Shown one piece after another: positions 54,396 to 64,000 of a stretch of 64,000 bases of DNA. The stretch is from Thalassia testudinum (lineage: Eukaryota > Streptophyta > Magnoliopsida > Alismatales > Hydrocharitaceae): assembly GCA_037157565.1 (NCBI GenBank), contig JAZHRO010000013.1, forward strand, positions 31,190,501-31,254,500, written 5' to 3'. A program made the translations under genes and the position numbers. Every line of letters begins with the position of its first letter. Position 1 is the stretch's first letter. The notes under the pieces were generated by a model. That model was not told where the DNA came from. It saw only the letters and a list, made by a program, of their open reading frames with translations, and searched no databases.

Positions 54396-55097
54396 ACCCT
54401 AAAGATTATGCAATAAAGGAAATACACATCTCAAAATAGTCCATATAACTGGAGAAAATCATAGCACTGCTCGGCGAACACCAATAGATCTGAAACAAAT
54501 CGGATTCATATTTGCATTAATAACAAGAGGCCCTCTTGGACAGACATTGGCCTAACCCAGGTGCAAGGAAAACACCCGAGATGGCCCTAAGGAGACCTAG
54601 ACTCCCTCTCCCTGCAACAACAAGGATTGCATCCCCTATATCAGGGCAAGAAGCCCTTCATGATCGCTGCATAGGGACTGAAGCACTTTGCCTCGCCTAC
54701 GTTGCCGGTCTGTGTTCCCTACCGTCGCCTCAGACCGTCGTTGCTGTGCTGCACAGGGTTGCTGCGGACTTGCAAATGGCTATCGCCGCTTGCTGTTGGT
54801 TGCTGCAGATCCCTACAGTGCTCCTTGAGGCTGCAGCATTGCTGCCTGTTGTCATAGCAGACCTCTGTGTCGCCATAGCACCGCTGCGTGGTTGCTGTGC
54901 GTCGCTGGCGTGTCGCTGGGCCGGTGCAGTAGCCCCCCGCGTCGGTGTCGCTGCGTGTGCTCTGTGCGCCTCTGGAGATTCGTCGGGTGTTGCCGCCGCC
55001 GTTGAGGAGAGAGAATCAGGATTTGGTGTTAGGGTTTAGGCGACCTTGAGGGGTGGGATATCTAGAGCCACCGTCTAAGATTGGTGCTCTAATATCA
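54396..55097 (-). other. Copia B leader, gag not found
   Basis: GC-rich, with CTGCTGC-like words. The open plus-strand frame 54536-55039 is antisense and looks like composition effect. A deletion has probably removed gag. Confidence 0.6.
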
Positions 55098-55251
55098 AAT
55101 TGAATGAAATGACTTAATCCATTATAGCAAATCCTAGACTCTCTTATATAGAGAGAGACCAAAGGGTTGAAAAATACAGAACTGCCCCTTAGGAGCTAAA
55201 CACCCGTAAGCTCAAACAAGAAAGGAATATAAGAAACACTATATACCAACA
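55098..55251 (-). repeat. Copia B 5' LTR and primer site
   Basis: On minus it starts TGTTGGTATATAGTG and runs to CATTCAATT, followed by TGATATTAGAGC (primer site). The TSD boundary puts the LTR end at AATT rather than the canonical CA. Confidence 0.8.
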
Positions 55252-56536
55252 CTATGCTTATATTTTTTAAAAAATAATCTTTCTATGTTTATCTCTTTCC
55301 AAATTGTAGGCAATATGTTTTAGTTTATTCATGATTTGATTTGTGGTCATGTTTAGGATTAGGATTGAAAGTAGGGTTGATCCCTCTCTATATAAAGTGA
55401 CGAACTCTATTTATTTTCTTTGATATTTAAGATAAATGGATTTTAGTTACAAAAATTTGTACATAGTATCAGAGTAGATCCATCCCAGGACATGTTCCAC
55501 CGTGTTCTAGGGGTGCTACTGGCACCTTGTCTCAAGGTGCGTGTGCATCCCTCGTGGCTTCTATCTGCGACACTATATGCTACTTTGTTGTCAAGATATT
55601 CATCTTGGTTCTCTTCCTGCTCTCTACATTGATCTTCATCTCGCTTGAAGTGTCACCCAGCGTCATTGCTTGGTCTGTCTCTAATGCAACATCGATTGAG
55701 GGGACCTAATTGGATCCCTACATCGTTGCATGGTGCCATGGGCCCCTATTATGTAGTAAGGGCTGCTACGTGGTTGGGCGACGCCACGCAAGAAGGCCAA
55801 ATCACCTTGGTGTTGGTTTAGTGGTTTAGTCATCCTCTTTGATCAGTTTCTAGTTTCTTGGTTGGCAAGATTTCGATTGCTACAATGGCAGACGAAGACA
55901 CTTTGATGGACTGCGGTAGGAATCTTCTGAAGGGCAAAGAACCCTCTCCTACAATTCTTGCAAGTGTGCCGTTATTGATGTTGCAAAAGTACACTTTGCC
56001 AACCTGCAACTAGTTGGAAGGACTCTGCTGAAGTATTGAACATGATTGACGTTGAAGACGCTGATGAGTGGTGGGGTAACTGAGCCATGCGCTCAACCTC
56101 ATCTATAAATCCCCTACGCCAGTTTTGCTTCCTCATAGCGAGAAGTATTTTTTGCTGGTGTAAGGCGACTACTAGTACTTGGGATTGTCTCCCCTTTAAA
56201 AACTGCTAGGGATTGTCTCCCCTACATTGCTGCCTACTTGGGATCGACTCCCCTATTCCACTACTGTGTGGAATCGCCCACTCTGCTACTGCAGTCTGCT
56301 TAACATCAACTCTTGACTACCTAAAGGTCTTCGAGTTAGTTTATTTTTGTTTTAACTCCAAGGGAGTTGGCTTCCATTGGTGAAGGGATGATTGCCTGTG
56401 TGCCTATTTGACTATATGCCTACCTTGCCTGCATGTTTGGTTCAACCCTGGACTACGTCAGATGAGGGGGAGATCTTTTGATGCATTACTCTTACAAGTT
56501 GGGCGTTGTACGCTCTAACTTGGGGGCTGGGGGTTG

Positions 56537-56685
56537 TGTTAGAGAAAATTTAGGAAATAGTATTTAAGAAAGTAGAAATTATCCCTTTTCAGGAATTATC
56601 TCTTTCTAAATTTATCTCTTTCCAAAATGTAGGAGATATATTTTAGATTGTTTATGATTTGATTTGTTTCCATGTTTAGGATTAT
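56537..56685 (+). repeat. 3' LTR (truncated) of the non-coding LTR element
   Basis: TGTTAGAGAAAATTTAGG onward matches 50527-50594 and 55257-55370 (shared GATTTGATTTGT..CCATGTTTAGGATTA). Similarity ends near 56685 where L1 copy E begins. Confidence 0.8.
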
Positions 56686-56798
56686 GAGTCAGAATTTTAA
56701 TGGTAGTGGGGGAGAGAGCAATGGGAGCGAGGTCTAGGGGAGAGGGTGGATGGTTAATTGTCATCCACTGGTGAGGGAGACAGAGAGCGCAGGAAAGG

Positions 56799-57116
56799 CC
56801 CCGTTGCTTTAAGTGCCTCGGTTGGGGGCACCTTGTGGGGGAGTGCAGGGACCCTATTTGTTGCCTGCGGTGTAGAAGTCTTGGGCATCGTCAAGCTTAG
56901 TGTCATCTGAGGATTGCTCCATTGGAGGTGAGGGAGACCAAGGGTCTTTCGCCCCTTGCTGGGGCTCTTATGGCAGAAGTAGACGCACTTTGGTTGCCGC
57001 AAGTGCAGCCGCTGGAGGTGGCTCTATTAGGGGCTTTGGTTGGTGAGGTGATTAAAGGAGAGGTTCGAGTGTCAGAGGTGACAGAGCTAATAGATGACTC
57101 TTGGGCTCAAGATTGA
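56799..57116 (+). pseudogene. L1 copy E ORF1 with two zinc knuckles
   Basis: RCFKCLGWGHLVGEC then CCLRCRSLGHRQA and a stop where one residue before the last Cys should be: two adjacent CxxC(x4)H(x4)C knuckles typical of plant L1 ORF1, an RNA-binding chaperone. The knuckles are followed by VRETKGLSPLAGALMAEVDA. The in-frame stop sits inside the second knuckle. Confidence 0.75.
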
Positions 57117-58342
57117 AGATTAAGATGGTGACGTTGGGATTCAAGAAACTACTCCTTTTTGGTTTGTGACAGGATGGGATTAGAAGGCTGGTGTTTTCCA
57201 ATGTCAAGATTAAAGATGGAGGTGTGCGGTGGCGATGGCCTTCGCCCCATGATGGTGCAAACCTTGAGAGGTCGCCATAGAAGGTGGAGGTTGAGGTGGC
57301 CATCATGGGAATTTCATTGCGGTTGAGAACTGTGGAGGTGGTGAAGGCTATTCTAGTGCCATTCGCAGTCCTTAGAGCTTGCTCCGGATTGGGCCTTGTA
57401 GGAAACCTCTCACAAATTCGCGCAACCATTCAATTGATATTTGGCATGAAGATCATGGAGAAGGTGATGCTATGCCTTGGTGGTGATGCGTGGGTGGTAG
57501 CTTTTCACCTGCTTGAGAAGAGAAGGGCCGATGCCCACGTCCTTGTGGTTGGTGGGCGGAGGTTGGATGCCAGTTGGGCCACCGGAGAGGGGAGGAATGG
57601 TGGCGGTGCACTGAAGTGACCAAGGAGGAGTTGGAAGGTGAAAAGTCATGGTGAAGATGGTGGGGAGGTTGTGTGGTTTGTGCTGACTTTGGTGGAGCCC
57701 GAGGAGGGAGAGATTCACATTGATGTTGGTGTGGATGTCGAAGGGGATTGCAGTGAGTTCGCTCCTCTTTCCTATGAGTCCGTGACGTGATTTCGGATCC
57801 AAATTTGGACCCAATTTCGTTGTGGACCCAACTATGGAGACTTCTCTTCAACTGCTTTCCTCTGTTTCCGCTCGCGATGCAGATCTGAATCTCAACCCGA
57901 CATCAGGTGTGGGAGGGCCGATGGAGGTCCACAATGAGAGCGCAGGAGGAGCGAGTGGCTAAGGGGTCGTGAGTCGAGTTGTATGAGCTGCATTGGCCCT
58001 CCCCTTTGTGAGTTGGAAGCCACGTCACTCGCAGTTGTCTCCTTTACTACTTGCATTGGTCCTACAAAGGGAGGTCTATGAAGAAGACATGCGTCGTAGA
58101 TGGGGCCTCATCGTTGAAGATTGGGAATGGGCCAGCTGTGACCTCTAAGATGGAGTGAGCTGCCGAGGAAAAGCCTAACGTTGACTTGGAAGTGGGTCTG
58201 ATGATTGTGGCGTTGGCTAAAGACAGGGTAGTGGCATCCAATGGCAATGGGTTTGATGGAGTTTGGCTAAAGATTGGGCGCATGTGGCTGAAGCAGCAGG
58301 TTTCTCACGCACCGAGGGAGGAGCTAGAGTAGTTACCCACTG

Positions 58343-58740
58343 TTGAAGGCCCTTTCATGGAATGTGAGGGGGTTAAATGACCCCTCTAGAAGATCATCTC
58401 TTAAGGGTTATCTTCAATCATGGGGCCCGAGGGTGGTTTTGCTTCAAGAGACCAAACTGGAGCATGTTTCTAGTCAGATCTGGAGGGAAATTGGGGGAAG
58501 CCATTTGGAGGGTTTCTTTGCCCTGAATGCAATTAGACGATATGGAGGAATCATCATGGGATGGACAGAGGATGAGCTTTAGATGGAACTCTTTTATGGG
58601 CTCCCATATGGTGACAACGCATCTGATGAAACGACGGGACAACATGAAGTTGATAGTGACTGTCGAAGAAGATCAGTGGTGATGGTTGGGTAGATGGTCC
58701 TTTGAGTAGCAGGTTTCCAAGGTTGGTGTCAATGGCAGGG
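58343..58740 (+). pseudogene. L1 copy E endonuclease N-terminus
   Basis: MKALSWNVRGLNDPSRRSSL, GPRVVLLQETKLE and GGIIMGWTEDEL are the opening motifs of plant L1 ORF2 (SWNxRGL, LQETK). The ATG at 58343 is likely the true ORF2 start. The domain is lost after about 130 codons at the inversion breakpoint. Confidence 0.92.
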
Positions 58741-59420
58741 AGATGGTCCTTTGAGCACCTCATTCTTTCCCAGCCATATGCCCCAAGGAATCGCCAACAC
58801 TTTAGCTCACTCCTTTGAAGGGAAAGTATTGCCTCCTGCCTGCACAACTCCTCTACAGAAGGAGGCTCAAAAGGCATCAAAGGAGGTTGGGACCCAAAGT
58901 TTGCCATACCTGCGCAATGAATGGGCATCTGAAGAAGAGGTGGTTACTGTTCTCGTCAGACTTCATACAGTAAGGGCAGGTGGTGTCATCAGTAGGTGCC
59001 CAGTGTGCCCTTTGCACCTTTGCAAGGATCCTATCTTGCCTCAAAAGCCAAGCAAAGAATCTGATTTTTAGAGGGCAGTCTACCGACCAAAGAAGCCTGC
59101 AGTCTCACAGGAGGTTAATGTCTGATGGCTATGAGGCGAGCGTCAACTTGCAGTAGGCCTCCCTAATCGAGAAATCACCATCATCCCAGCAGAAGGCGTC
59201 TCTGCCAACCTCCAAATCGCAGCCTACCAGCACTCGTAACAGCTTCATTAGCTCCTTACAACGCTGGTCTGAGAGGCTCCCCTGAAAGGATGGGCACCAG
59301 GTTCCCTCCTAGCAATTCCTGACTGATGTATCTTTATAGACCGTTCTGCAGAACAACCTTGGAAACTTGCTACTCAAAGGACCATCACCCTGCCATTGAT
59401 GCCAACAGGTTGCTTTGTAG
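58741..59420 (-). pseudogene. Inverted L1 segment with ORF2 C-terminus (zf-RVT)
   Basis: The minus strand of 58880-59070 reads WLLRQDRILAKVQRAHWAPT, then CPYC and SNHLFFRCPFIAQVW, the zf-RVT motif of L1. The flanking plus-strand L1 parts run the other way. Short inverted copies of GATGGTCCTTTGAGTAGCA.G at 58692 and about 59372 mark the ends. Confidence 0.85.
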
Positions 59421-59429
59421 ATTTTGGTT

Positions 59430-59890
59430 TTCTAGAGAAGGATGAGGAGGAAGGCATTCCTAGTACAATGGCCTTTCCTCTGGGCTTCTCTCATTAGAAG
59501 AGGATTCCCTCCTAGATGGGTTGATTGAATGAAGTGTTGTCCTCTAGATCCAATGCTTTTTGTCCTTGCAGTGGATGCTTTGGCAAGATTTGAAACTAGA
59601 GCGTGTGAGAGAAATCTGTTTAAATGCTTTTTGGTAGGGAACAAGACGCAAATCTAGGTTTTTCAGTATGTGGATGACACCCTGTTCTTCGTTGAAGGCT
59701 CGGAAGAGGAAACAAGGAGGGTTCGAACTCTCTTGGAGATTTTTGGAGAGGCATCGGGTCTGCAAATTAAAATTTCCAAATCTATCTTGGTTCCGTTTCA
59801 GATGTCTACCCAAGAGGCTAGTGAATGTAGTGCAGAGCTGCACATTGACGAGGCCCATGATTCCTCAGGTTAGTCTTTTTCTACGAGTTA
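59430..59890 (+). pseudogene. L1 copy E reverse transcriptase palm
   Basis: DPMLFVLAVDALARFETRAC and QYVDDTLFFVEGSEEETRRV carry an intact YVDD catalytic box, followed by LLEIFGEASGLQIKISKSIL. The upstream fingers are missing and stops interrupt. Confidence 0.88.
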
Positions 59891-60905
59891 TGCTCTATAA
59901 GAATGGGTTTTCAGACGTTGAGATTAGCTGGACATAAAGACCAATCACTACCAACTTGTTTTCAATGTCATTCTGGGGGTTTGTGAATGCTAAGTAGGAT
60001 GGGCATTAGCTTAGCCGCAGAGTGGGTGAAATGGAATTGCCACCTAGTGCTGTTGCTCTTTGTTTTGGCTGTTGATACTCTTGCAGTTTGTACTTTTGCT
60101 GCTTGGTAGAAGGGGCTCATTTGGGGACTTAGCTTTGGAGGAGCTATGAATCTAGTTCCAGCATTGCAATATGCATATACTACATTGATTTTGGTGGAAG
60201 AGTTGATAACTTTGGCAGAAAAGATCTCTAGTCTTTTGGAGCTGTTCCGTGACTTTGGATCTGTGAGCCTGTGAGCTGTATAGAAAGGAGGTAAGCTAAG
60301 GAGACTTCTCTAAGACCTCATTGTTGTACAATGTCAGAAGGATCTTTGAGGATAGCTGACTGGGCATCAGTGATTGAGAGGGTGGAGAAGAGGTAATGGC
60401 ATTTAGTCTTTTCTTTTATATCGTTTTGAAAAAGTCTTTGTCCTCTATATAGGTGAGGGGAGTTGGTTCTCCTCGGATCTGTTCTATCAACAATCCTGAT
60501 TTTCACCTCCTTTTTTATGTGGACGTTCTGAATGCCTAAGAGGGTGGAAAATTGGTAGGATGGCCTTATGAGGTGATTTTTAGAGGCGAATATAGGGGCG
60601 ATACCTGAGGTATTACTTCAGTGTCTTGGAAAATGGCTTTCCACCCTCTTTCTGAAGGGGGTTCAGTATTCTCCATTTGGCTTATGTAAAAGGGGCTTGT
60701 TAACTGGGTGATGAGCAGTGAGGTTGTTATGATTGCATGGTCCCTATAGGCCTTCTACGGTAGAAAACTTAATTGGGTTGAGCACTTGGAGCTGGTTCAG
60801 GGTGCATCTTTTTATCGGAGGAGGGTTGATAAAAATTTGCGATTTGTGATTCCATATTTTTATGCTTTGTTGAATAATGGTAACTTTAAAATAAAAAAAA
60901 AAATC

Positions 60906-61780
60906 AACTGATATGCCAACTTCAGTTGATTTTTGGATTGACCTTGAAAGTTGATGTCCTTATTTTGTGTGATTGTAGGATAATTTGCAAAGTCAAAGTG
61001 CCATTGATAGTGAAAGATTGAAAATCTTTTCCCAATTGCTTAAAGGGGGTTGACTCATGACAACTTTAATTTGAACCGTGCTTTATGAGGCTCAAATCAA
61101 GAAAATTTCCAGCATTGGTTCTTTACATGCATTTTGCTATGGATGTGCGGAGTAGGGTGGTGTTCCACAGATTGATGCCAGCTTGCTAAAGAGCTTTTCA
61201 AGTAGTTCTAGAAAGGGAGGAAAGTCCAAGTATTTTCTTCTTTCATAACCAAGATAAAAGGGCGATGCCAGTGGCTGTTTATACTTTATAGGCTATGTGG
61301 TTGCAGAGGATGCCCTTTTTCTCAGAAAGGAGAGGGCTTATCTACATTTTCTTTTCCTTGAAAATTATGATGCCTTTCGAAGGCATCTTAGCATGTTCTT
61401 TAAAGGGCCATGCCTACTTTTTCTGCAGTTTTGTTTGAATTATGAATATGTGACAGGATGGTCACTGGGCTTTTGAGTGACCACCATTTTCCCTTTCAAA
61501 TAGAAAAAAGAATTCCTTATTCAAGGAGATATATAAAAGTCCTGAGATTGTATGGGTATAAAGTCAATGAGTCATATGTTGAGGTTGAGACATGTTTCTA
61601 ATGTAGTAAAGAATTGGTTTGGCTTCATGCTTGCTAGGTCTACTAGTGGAGCAATATGCATTTTGAAGTGCTTATGGGAATTTTGAGAGCCAAGGACAAA
61701 GAATAAGTCTTTTTTTTAATAAATTGTTTTAGAAGGCTAATTTTGGAGAAGAGGGATGCCAATTTTGTATATCACTCATA
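60906..61780. other. Decayed LINE-like DNA, no clear gene
   Basis: Short stretches on plus (about 60980-61030, KVKVPLIVKD-like) recall the L1 C-terminal region, but no frame survives. Nothing else recognised. Confidence 0.35.
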
Positions 61781-62150
61781 AAGAACATGTGTGATGGGAT
61801 TGTAGCTTTTCTTGCATAGGCCTTTTATTGAGTTGGTAGATTGCCTTGTGATTGAGGTTCAATTTTGAGTTCTTCGATCTAGCAGTGGATGAGTTGATGA
61901 AATACATCTAGGATGAGATACTTCTTTTGCATCACACTGTGCCTGTGATGAGACAAGAAATGGAGTAGAGAACTTGCATGCCAGAGAAAGGTCATTGGAT
62001 CTAAGGTCTTCCAGCTAAGTAGGGCAAAAACTAAATATATGATATGCACATTCAATAATGCAGAGGAACCAAAGATAAAGATGAAGACATTTCATTGAAT
62101 TGGAGAGGAGCTTCAGGTGCTTTACGTGAAAAGAAGATTCTTTTGAAAGT
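61780..62150 (+). pseudogene. RTE reverse transcriptase fragment
   Basis: Around 61880-61915 the frame reads DELMKYI (family MDELMKHIQ) and at about 62010-62060 FQLSRAKTKYMICTFN, which matches the RTE thumb motif F.LSRTKTEYMECKF seen at 7544-8578. It is much more diverged than that copy and lacks an intact FADD box. Confidence 0.65.
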
Positions 62151-62980
62151 TAAGAGCAAATATCATAGACCAACCCTTTTCAAAAAAAATGTCATTAAGC
62201 AACAGAAAGATGTCATTCTTTACGAATCAGAATATTAGAATGTCATTTGTAGACATGTAGAGGATGTTGTTGAGTTGGACCTGCAACCACACAATAATGA
62301 ATTGAATTGAATTAAAAATTAGGTTGTGAGATAAAAAGTTTGACACAGGCAGTGGATGAAATAAGAGAGCTTGTATAAGTGGTTCAAACGTCTAGAAAGA
62401 AGTCTTTTTGATGTGCTAACTAAACGATGCAACAGGTTGAATGTTTTGCCTAGGTCTTTGGAGGAATCTATCAGGCATGCTAATCTTGGTTATTTGGATT
62501 TAAGTCCAACATCCAAACATAAAACTTAATGGAGGCAAATAATCTGTGTAATACCACATTTAATGTGGGAAAAAGCTAGGCTATGGATGGTGTACTTCAA
62601 TTATTCCAAAGCATATAGGAAAGATTATTTAAAATAGAAAGTATATAGCTATATCTAAAAAGCAGAAACTCCAATTGTAAATAGAGTTCCACTTGCTCAT
62701 TAGTCCATGTTTGGTGGTAAAGATCCATCTACAATTTTGCTTAATGTGGAAAATGCTTGGTTTTGGTTTTGGAATCACAAGCATGCAAGGAATATGATCA
62801 CAAACACAAACAATGACACAAGCACATAAGTATTTATGTGGAAACCCTTCACAACAAGAGGGAAAAAACTATGAGAAGGGATGGCTTAGAGTTGCTCTCT
62901 CTCTCTCTCTCTTGGAGACTAGGGTTTTTTGGACTAAGACAAAACATGGGTGTTTACATTATATAGGTGCATGTGTTATA
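62150..62980. other. Intron 5 DNA with LTR-like features
   Basis: A (CT)n run lies at 62897-62914 after a GTGGAAACCCTTCACAACAA segment, a phrase common near copia LTRs. No gene recognised. Confidence 0.35.
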
Positions 62981-62982
62981 TG

Positions 62983-63859
62983 CAAGGTTTTAAGTGGCGA
63001 TATCAACATTTTGTTGATAAATTTCTAAGTGCGTGTATTGGAGGCATGTTAAGGACACATCGTGGAAACACCCGTGCATTGACATCGGGTTGTTGAGGTT
63101 ATTAATGCCTTGAAAATTCTCCGTATCGAGGGCATGCTGACGCATGTTGACAAACTTACTTAAATGATTAAAATTGTAAGTAAATCATAAATTACTAACT
63201 TAAAACCTTAAAAGGTTATACAAGAAGGTCATGCGTGTGAAAACACAAGTGTTGAATCAATTTACGCACTTAAATACATCTAATACATACTTAAATACAT
63301 ACCTAAATATATCTATACATCTAATACATACTTAAAATTACATCTAAATTATCTAATATTCATCCTACATACCTATATACATCTATACACAACAAAAATA
63401 CATACAATAGAGGAAAAGGATATGATAATATACCTTCCCGACGTGTGGATAAATTAAAGAAGCGGATGGAGTTGGAGATTTAGAGATCTGAATGGAGTAT
63501 GGCTTGGAGATTTGGAGTTGGAGTGCAAGGAAGCAGCAACAGCAACTAGTAGTGGCAGCAGCAACAAGTAGCAGCGGCAACGGCAGGAAGCAATTCAAAC
63601 TTCAAAGAGCAGCAACGCAGAGAGCATTCGTCGAAATGGTGATGCATACCACTATTGTGCCGATAAATATCGGTGAAGCGGTGTGCAATTTATGAAGATG
63701 ACCCTCGATATGGGTCGGTATTGTTGGCATAGCATCAACATATGGAGATATTTCACTGTTACAGCTGGGTTTCAACACAAATTATGTGTTGATATGGTGA
63801 TTTCCCAAAAAGACCCATATCGACGGCATGCTGGCAGCATATCGTCAGCATTTAAAATG
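62983..63859. mobile_element. hAT-like non-autonomous element, 877 bp (element 3)
   Basis: The left end CAAGGTTTTAAGTGGCG and the reverse complement of the right end, CATTTTAAATGCTGACG, form inverted termini. Flanks GTTATATG (62975-62982) and CTTATATG (63860-63867) match 7/8. Subterminal GGGCATGC and CGGCATGC words resemble the MITE at 51642-51939. A CAG/CAA-rich patch lies at 63530-63590. No transposase. Confidence 0.85.
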
Positions 63860-64000
63860 CTTATATGGATCCACGCTTGGAGATTCATATACTTGGTTAC
63901 AAGACTACTCAACTTCTTTCTACAAAAATAATATCCTATTTTCTTACCTCTAAAAAAAGATCTGATTTCCAGAGATATTTCAACTCATAAAAAAGGTTAG

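Larger units (their letters stand above)
50595..55251 (-). mobile_element. Copia retrotransposon B, gag-less, carrying a MITE
   Basis: LTRs at 50595-50750 and 55098-55251, CTATG target duplication on both sides. On minus the order is LTR, primer site (TTGATATTAGAGC), protease and GAG-pre-integrase (53811-54395), integrase (53043-53650), linker (52593-52982), reverse transcriptase (51240-52500, split by a MITE), RNase H (51000-51230), polypurine CTTGAGGGGGAG, LTR. Only about 700 bp lie between primer site and protease and no gag is recognised. Catalytic changes and stops show it is dead. Confidence 0.88.
50527..56685 (+). mobile_element. Non-coding LTR retrotransposon, with copia B in its 5' LTR
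   Basis: The 5' LTR (50527-50594 plus 55257-55463, about 275 bp without the insert) starts TGTTAGAGG and ends TTTGTACA. It is followed by TAGTATCAGAGTAG, a tRNA-Met-like primer site. The ~1.07-kb interior has one gag-like start (MADEDTLMD near 55885) but no pol. A G-rich purine tract (GGGGGCTGGGGG) precedes the 3' LTR at 56537, which is cut short near 56685 by L1 copy E. Confidence 0.75.
56690..60905 (+). mobile_element. Rearranged L1-type LINE (copy E)
   Basis: Plus strand: ORF1 zinc knuckles (56799-56900), ORF1 remainder, endonuclease N-terminus (58343-58740), then a segment in the opposite orientation (58741-59420) that carries the ORF2 C-terminus, then RT on plus (59430-59890), a second RT-like fragment (about 60030-60260), decayed C-terminal sequence and an A run at 60891-60902. 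It is heavily mutated. The second RT fragment may come from another L1 copy. Confidence 0.75.

Noticed and set aside
54536..55039. 167-codon plus-strand frame rich in Ala, Val, Leu, Cys
   Set aside because: Antisense to the copia B leader and biased by CTGC-type words; no family resemblance.
1..64000. CRISPR arrays, operons, tRNA and rRNA genes, organelle inserts
   Set aside because: Looked for and not seen. The tandem repeats present are transposon-internal, and the only tRNA-like sequence has a SINE-style A-rich tail.

Overview
The window is nuclear DNA from a flowering plant. It contains the 5' halves of two conserved plant genes, each interrupted by GT-AG introns, and almost everything else is plant transposable elements (Ty1/copia, a gypsy-type LTR, L1- and RTE-type LINEs, hAT-like elements, a Helitron). 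I cannot name the species. Introns of 6 to 14 kb packed with degenerate L1 LINEs suggest a lineage with expanded introns, for example a magnoliid or another early-diverging angiosperm, but this is only a guess.

Genes. On the minus strand, the first four coding exons of the meiotic mismatch-repair homologue MSH4 lie at 19556-19621, 13368-13571, 13261-13296 and 13080-13192. The rest of the gene should lie beyond position 1. On the plus strand, the first five coding exons of a mitochondrial phosphatidylserine decarboxylase (PSD1 type) lie at 33281-33446, 34645-34733, 35907-35960, 36051-36116 and 50077-50137. The rest should lie beyond 64000. The two genes diverge, with start codons 13.7 kb apart.

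Layout. 1-4300: copia remnants. 4306-12300: an L1 LINE (minus) split by a complete RTE LINE (6959-10242) with a perfect 18-bp target duplication. 13080-19621: MSH4 5' end, whose 6-kb intron 1 holds a Helitron (14039-15206), a degenerate L1 (15900-18330) and a tRNA-like SINE fragment. 19.7-33.0 kb: intergenic, with a hAT-like relic, AT-rich DNA and a single 7.8-kb TG...CA unit with 5-bp target duplication (24496-32286), best read as a giant solo LTR containing two kilobase-scale tandem duplications. 33.3-36.1 kb: PSD1 exons 1-4.

36.1-50.1 kb: PSD1 intron 4 (13,960 bp). It holds a copia 5' fragment, a solo LTR, a copia element (38902-46911) invaded by an L1 (39563-44225) that is itself invaded by a 1.35-kb hAT-like element (42266-43615), and an L1 fragment invaded by a small non-coding LTR element (47617-49327). 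50.1-64.0 kb: PSD1 intron 5 (open at the window end). It holds a non-coding LTR element (50527-56685) whose 5' LTR carries a copia (50595-55251), which carries a 298-bp hAT MITE. Beyond these are a rearranged L1 (56690-60905), LINE remnants and an 877-bp hAT-like element (62983-63859).

Nearly all retroelement reading frames are broken, so the transposons are fossils and the host exons are the only sequences under visible constraint. I found no CRISPR, operon, tRNA or rRNA gene, and no organelle insert. The notable biology is the two TE-expanded housekeeping/meiotic genes and the well-preserved record of nested insertion.
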